Shown: positions 6,901 through 9,393 of the stretch, piece by piece
How positions within the stretch are numbered: the first letter of the stretch is position 1
Layout of the letters: each line of letters opens with the position of its first letter
Made by a program: the position numbers and the translations under genes
Notes under the pieces: model-generated
The model's database searches: none
Told to the model about the DNA's origin: nothing
What the model saw: only the letters and a program-made list of their open reading frames with translations
Assembly: GCA_016222925.1 (NCBI GenBank)
Contig: JACRQB010000038.1
Location: 1-9,393, forward strand
DNA: 9,393 bases
From: Nitrospirota bacterium
GTDB taxonomy: Bacteria; Nitrospirota; Nitrospiria; Nitrospirales; Nitrospiraceae
Reading direction: 5' to 3'

Positions 6901-8700
6901 CAGGGTCTGCTCCTTTTCAGTAGTCTTGTGGCCCGGCTTGCCTTGTGGCGGCACCTGCATTTCGACCCAGTCCTTGATGGAGACCTTGGCCGGAGTGGCT
7001 TTCCAGTCCGTTTTGTCCTTGGTGATCTCGAATTGTTTTCCGCCGTACCAATCAACCGTCATGCCCACGAGCTTGTCACTCGACGTACCCACCTTCATCC
7101 GGCCGATCCGATCCGGCAATTCCACTAACGGCTTCATCACGTCGGTCTGGGAACCCGATGCCTGGAGGGTGTTGTACACTCTCCAGAACCCCCACATGCC
7201 CGTGACATAATGCTGCGGAATGTGGCAGTGGAACACGAATTCGCCCGCCAACGCCTGCAAACCGCCCGAGCCGCCTTCGATCACCTGATCGTATACTTCT
7301 GTTGGGCCAATCGACTGCACATCTAACCGATCCGACGTATCACTGATTGGAGGAAATTTCACCGGCCCGTTTTTTGAGACCGCAAAATCGAGATTGCTGT
7401 TGCCCGGTTGTCTGGCCCAGCGGATGGATCCACCGTGCAGATGGTGCGAGTGCACGATTTCCGACCCGCCCGCCATCCGGAACTTCGCCGGATCGCCAAG
7501 GTAGGAGCGGGGGATGGTCGTAGCCGGATCACCGAATGTGTACGATCCGTAGGCCATGGACTCATCACCATAGAATCCCATGTGTGCTTGAAGTTCAATG
7601 CGTGTGCCGTGCGGCTCGCTGCGATAGTTGAGCAGCCGCGCGCCGGGACGATAGGAATCGGTGTGGGGGTCACGCTGCGGCAACATTTCGCCCTTCTTGT
7701 TCAGAAGGCGAAAGGCTTCGTCACCTGCCTCATGATAGAAAATCGCAAACTCGCGGAAGTCCGCTCCCTTCGGATCTTCGATCATGGCTTCCCACCCGCT
7801 GGCCATTGGCTTGCCGTCGAAGGGGCTCAGATAGCGCGAGCCGTTCGGCTCCACGACAAGCATGCCGATCAAACCCTGATTGAATTGCTCGCGCGAGGCG
7901 TGTGAGCGGAAAAACCGCGCACCTTCCTGCGTGTCGGGTTTGATGTACCATTCAAAGCTTTGCTGCTTGCCCGCCGCCACCGTCGTCTCCGAGTTCGATG
8001 GCGTCGCCGGCTTGCCGGTGGCTGCCACCACCATGGAGGAGCCGTTGATGACTAGATTGGTCGCTTCGTCGGCAAGGTCGTTGTGCAGCGTCAGTTTCAG
8101 ACAATCGCCCTGGTTGGCCCGAATGACCAGCGGCTGGATCACGTCGCCCTGCAATCCGTTCGACACGGCGCCCGGATCGTTCTCCGTGTCCCGTGCCGCT
8201 TTGTTCGCGGCTTCTTCCGCACGGGCCTTGTCCAGGTCCTCCCGCAGAACGTACATGTAGCCTGGGAAATAGTCGAGGAACCGGCTCAGCGTGATTTCAA
8301 TATTGATCGCTGAAACATGATACTCCTTCACTGGCACATTCGCCGGACACCGCTGCCCGCCGGTGACCTTGGCCGAATCTTCTGCCACCAACAAGACACC
8401 TTGCTGCAGCATATGGCTGTTGGCTCCGGTACTGTAGCCGCCCTTTGCCCCCATGAAATCCTGCTGTCGCTTGACCTCCTCCATCATGCGGTCGTGCAAG
8501 ATCGACCCGCCTGCTCGATGGATCACCTTTTTTGCGGACGCCTGGTCCGCGCTATCGTGGTGACCTTGTTGCTCTGCGGCCCACGCCATCGGCGTGAGCG
8601 CGAGCCCACCCGCCATCATCAGGCTCAGGAATCGCCGCATGACGCCGCCCCTCCTCGGCCTCCGTTGCTGTCTGGGAATGTTAATCTGCGTAGATCTCAT
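3934..8700 (-). CDS. Giant six-cupredoxin multicopper oxidase (MofA/MnxG-like size class), exported
   Basis: The protein has 1588 residues. Three tandem units each open with a CPAxAPxK-type motif (C118, C701, C1192) and hold two cupredoxin domains, giving six. Copper ligands: domain 2 has H417-x2-H420-x-H422 and H491-C492-H493-x3-H497-x4-M502; domain 3 has H791-x-H793 and H923-x-H925. Together these make one type 1 site and one complete trinuclear cluster, so O2 reduction coupled to one-electron oxidation is well supported. Domains 4 and 6 have lost their type 1 ligands. A ~190-residue insert separates domains 2 and 3, and a small beta domain (~833-908) is nested in domain 3. Export: MRRFLSLMMAGGLALTPMAWA at 21-41, Sec-type or weakly Tat-like. 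Starts 8700 (AAAGGGGAGG, 7-nt spacing) and 8640 (GAGGAGG) both have Shine-Dalgarno sequences; 8640 gives a normal signal peptide. The substrate (Mn(II), Cu(I), Fe(II) or organic) is unknown; length and six domains recall MofA/MnxG manganese oxidases. Confidence 0.9.
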   Translation of the reverse strand: MRSTQINIPRQQRRPRRGGVMRRFLSLMMAGGLALTPMAWAAEQQGHHDSADQASAKKVIHRAGGSILHDRMMEEVKRQQDFMGAKGGYSTGANSHMLQQGVLLVAEDSAKVTGGQRCPANVPVKEYHVSAINIEITLSRFLDYFPGYMYVLREDLDKARAEEAANKAARDTENDPGAVSNGLQGDVIQPLVIRANQGDCLKLTLHNDLADEATNLVINGSSMVVAATGKPATPSNSETTVAAGKQQSFEWYIKPDTQEGARFFRSHASREQFNQGLIGMLVVEPNGSRYLSPFDGKPMASGWEAMIEDPKGADFREFAIFYHEAGDEAFRLLNKKGEMLPQRDPHTDSYRPGARLLNYRSEPHGTRIELQAHMGFYGDESMAYGSYTFGDPATTIPRSYLGDPAKFRMAGGSEIVHSHHLHGGSIRWARQPGNSNLDFAVSKNGPVKFPPISDTSDRLDVQSIGPTEVYDQVIEGGSGGLQALAGEFVFHCHIPQHYVTGMWGFWRVYNTLQASGSQTDVMKPLVELPDRIGRMKVGTSSDKLVGMTVDWYGGKQFEITKDKTDWKATPAKVSIKDWVEMQVPPQGKPGHKTTEKEQTLAYDSTVNDWAWDGVKALSEPETAYEWVNYKSTTPGKRQEILFDTRSGKLAWPWLRPHLGRRVPFSPSHSGAPWLEPIHRRDDGSNSTEPAKPGEQGPWSLCPAGAPQKYFNIHAITLPITLKKATAKTPAIVDPDGLLYVLHEEEQDVRKNSAKQMPLVIRGNVQDCIDVVYKSELKDDQRQGFSSKTNLHPHMFQFDTQASDGPIIGFSYEMSLRPFTILKDEHPGKGMPVPMNTTIGADAAKGAISITVKDASRYHVKTELGVGMDEVGRFESARISKIAGNLITFERPLQYPHKKGEIVSVEWIRERWYVDADFGTTFWHDHVFGLDGWGHGFYSTFIAEPPRSTYHDPVTGKEVRSGPVADIHTTEPVSAHIHGSFREIVTQVMDSNPRAAELITTDNPQARVGAISVDGTPSAVYPAKLNLLPMKFLNGGEATTGGGYNMRVEPFSVRLANNPDPSQLFSSLIHGDPETPMLRAYLGDPIVVRLIEGSANEVHSWHISGHWFPMERYSKNSIPRSTLHVVIGERYDAAIPAAGGPQQMAGDYPYYSGRASHFAEGSWGLFRVLDQADATLKPLPGRAEIPQSAKSVCPADAPVKSFNVSAIDKAIRYNKGTPGTMEVDLERKMVLGNETGKMYVLEGEKTKVASGNLEPSPLTLHVNVGDCIKVNLKNEMAKERAGFHVDNLAYDPKESMGINAGNNPGNQTVAPGQSRTYTFYAHPEFGENAALIQDWGNVIENPRNGLFGAVIIGPKGSQYRDPVSGEDLAQKSSWRADVIVNRNVPGNETRQNYRSFALLFQDEDNIIGTSFMPYIQKVAGVTAVNYRSEPTDYRTEKGCVYSEVFACVKTGEQPVTPTIAAHVGDSVVIHVLGAFSEQVQLFSVAGHEWKHEPYISGADLVSTMEFGGSEVINAWLHGGAGGPNGIPGDYLWLNQRPGYLDAGHWGMLKVLGRDSRAILPLGGQAPATQQAEGSSPAKSLPVSMKAKAK

Positions 8701-8702
8701 AA

Positions 8703-8714
8703 CTCGGCCTCCCC
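8703..8714 (-). promoter_or_regulatory. Shine-Dalgarno of the oxidase start at 8700, with potential anti-SD partner
   Basis: The transcript reads GGGGAGGCCGAG, 2 nt before the TTATG start. The 8-mer GGAGGCCG (8712-8705) is exactly complementary to CGGCCTCC in the upstream RNA loop (8895-8888). The decamer GGAGGCCGAG recurs at 8663-8654, just before the second possible start at 8640. This decides neither start but makes both potential targets of one upstream sequence. Confidence 0.5.
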
Positions 8715-8799
8715 TTTAATGATTATTGATCGCCTAGTTACAGTAAGAACCTCTTCGCACATGATCTGAGTCTGACTGTCTCCTACTAATGGAACGAGA

Positions 8800-8923
8800 A
8801 CCGGCCTCCGAACTGCCCCCCGGCCTTGTCTCTCAGGAGGGGTAAGAGCTGGTGAAGGGTTCCTTCTTGCGAAGGAATGGGTCATTCGGAGGCCGGTCCA
8901 AAATCACCCAGACCTTCACCAGC
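8800..8923 (-). ncRNA. Candidate structured cis-regulatory RNA: three-way junction with GNRA loop plus pseudoknot
   Basis: Read on the - strand (5' at 8923) the pieces nest as follows. P1 is an 11-bp perfect stem (GCTGGTGAAGG 8923-8913 with CCTTCACCAGC 8858-8848). Two nt later, P2 pairs TGGGTGATT (8910-8902) with AATGACCCA (8886-8878), 8 of 9 pairs. With no gap, P3 pairs TTCCTTC (8877-8871) with GAAGGAA (8866-8860) around a GCAA tetraloop. One nt later P1 closes. The 15-nt P2 loop carries most of ACCGGCCTCCGAA (8897-8885), which is perfectly complementary over 13 nt to TTCGGAGGCCGGT at 8812-8800. The GNRA loop and the tight junction linkers appear only on this strand, which is the oxidase leader; the oxidase start lies about 100 nt downstream. 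I could not match it to cobalamin, TPP, fluoride, glycine, c-di-GMP or yybP-ykoY consensus motifs from memory. The AT-rich stretch at about 8970-9005 is the likely promoter zone, but no clear -35/-10 was found. Confidence 0.65.
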
Positions 8924-9042
8924 AACTTTTCTGAACAGCAATCACCGTGCCGAAAAACGGCAGCGAACAGCATCAATAGAAAATATCTTGTCATAACGGA
9001 TTGTTAGAGCAATTCAGAGGATGGAACATTCATCATTCGCTT

Positions 9043-9066
9043 TTGTCGTGTTTTTCTACACGACAA
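9043..9066. repeat. Perfect 9-bp inverted repeat, operator-like or weak terminator hairpin
   Basis: TTGTCGTGT and ACACGACAA are perfect inverted copies separated by 6 nt (TTTTCT on +). It lies 60 bp past the stop of the HEAT-like gene and about 120 bp upstream of the structured RNA, in an otherwise AT-rich stretch. Neither strand has a T-tract after the stem, so a regulator-binding palindrome is as plausible as a terminator. Confidence 0.5.
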
Positions 9067-9125
9067 GCCACGAGCTGACTGCATCCCTCTCAATCTCAAG
9101 AAATAAGCCATGTTGCGCTGTCTAC

Positions 9126-9392
9126 TTATTTGGACGGCGAGGATCCTGAAAGTGGGGCATGATGGGGCAATGTCGAAGCATTGAGCCTGCATAACAGCTT
9201 GCGTCCTCGACTTTTCATGGACGGACTTCCTGTTCTTGTGAGAGACGAGATCAGTCGCCGGACTGGAGCCCGAAGCCGATGCTCCTGTATGGCCAAGTCA
9301 GTCAAGCCCTGCATCGCGAAGGTCTTCACGATTCGGCTTTGGTCTTGAAGATAGCGTCGAAAAACCGCCACGACTATCACGCGGTCCCTCCT
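9126..9392 (-). CDS. HEAT-like repeat protein, C-terminal part, cut by window end
   Basis: The frame is open to the window edge on the - strand and ends at TAA 9128-9126; about 88 residues are visible. They read RYLQDQSRIVKTFAMQGLTD, LAIQEHRLRAPVRRLISSLT, then RTGSPSMKSRGRKLLCRLNA. This is a pair of amphipathic helices ending in a G-(S/T)-P-(S/A)-M-(K/R)-(S/A)-R-x-(R/K)-K-LL motif, as seen at the end of small HEAT/ARM-type alpha-solenoid proteins. The chain closes with a polar tail. A GTG at 9380 could act as a start, but reading continues upstream without a stop (R-R-D-R), so a larger protein is more likely. No catalytic residues are visible. It lies upstream of the oxidase in the same direction, separated by ~425 bp, so it is probably a separate transcript. 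Confidence 0.6.
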   Translation of the reverse strand, partial: RRDRVIVVAVFRRYLQDQSRIVKTFAMQGLTDLAIQEHRLRAPVRRLISSLTRTGSPSMKSRGRKLLCRLNASTLPHHAPLSGSSPSK

Positions 9393-9393
9393 C

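Noticed and set aside
8697..8885. 62-residue open frame on the - strand overlapping the oxidase start
   Set aside because: No Shine-Dalgarno, composition like translated non-coding DNA, and it lies within the structured RNA region.
8800..8923. Manganese (yybP-ykoY) or cobalamin riboswitch
   Set aside because: Tempting because of the gene downstream, but the conserved sequence blocks of these classes as I recall them are not present.
9004..9192. 62-residue open frame on the - strand
   Set aside because: Overlaps the end of the HEAT-like gene in another frame and crosses the 9043-9066 palindrome; no protein-like pattern.
1..9393. tRNA, rRNA, CRISPR array, insertion sequence or attachment site
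   Set aside because: No cloverleaf, regularly spaced repeats, transposase or integrase motif, or terminal inverted repeats with target duplication were seen by eye.

Overview
The window comes from a GC-rich Gram-negative-type bacterium. The mix of exported sulfatase-modifying-factor-like proteins, exported cupredoxins and a very large multicopper oxidase would fit a Nitrospira-like (Nitrospirota) genome. That assignment is a judgement from gene content and style; no rRNA or other marker gene is present.

Left part (1-2411). The 3' end of one FGE-sulfatase (SUMF1-like) gene lies on the + strand. Convergent to it is a small four-helix CopD-like membrane protein on the - strand. A second, complete and exported FGE-like gene follows on the + strand, with a small exported protein 19 bp behind it. 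That last gene appears to be split by a one-base frameshift near 2179. Both FGE-like proteins lack the paired catalytic cysteines of true formylglycine-generating enzymes, so they are better read as NirV-like or structural relatives.

Middle part (2425-3814, - strand). A two-gene unit encodes an exported LolA/DUF4412-like protein, then an exported cupredoxin with a full amicyanin-type copper site (H144, C187, H190, M193) and a C-terminal carboxypeptidase-regulatory-like segment.

Right part (3934-9393, - strand). The window is dominated by a 1588-residue multicopper oxidase built from three tandem two-cupredoxin units (six cupredoxin domains, the ceruloplasmin number). One type 1 copper site and one trinuclear site can be assigned, but the motifs run in permuted order: HxxHxH and HCHxxxHxxxGM come first (417-502), and the two HxH motifs come later (791-793, 923-925). 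Size and six-domain make-up recall the large manganese oxidases MofA and MnxG, but the substrate cannot be read from sequence. A strong Rho-independent terminator closes the gene.

The roughly 425 bp between the oxidase and the next gene upstream (the end of a HEAT-like repeat protein at the window edge) holds the most unusual signal. It is a compact three-way-junction RNA with a GNRA tetraloop. Its 15-nt apical loop is complementary both to a 13-nt downstream segment and to the Shine-Dalgarno regions of the two possible oxidase starts. This looks like an undescribed riboswitch-like or other cis-regulatory RNA controlling the oxidase.

As a working model, the locus is a periplasmic copper redox module: a large oxidase, a small blue-copper electron carrier, a CopD-like membrane protein and FGE-like accessory proteins, with the oxidase under RNA-level control.
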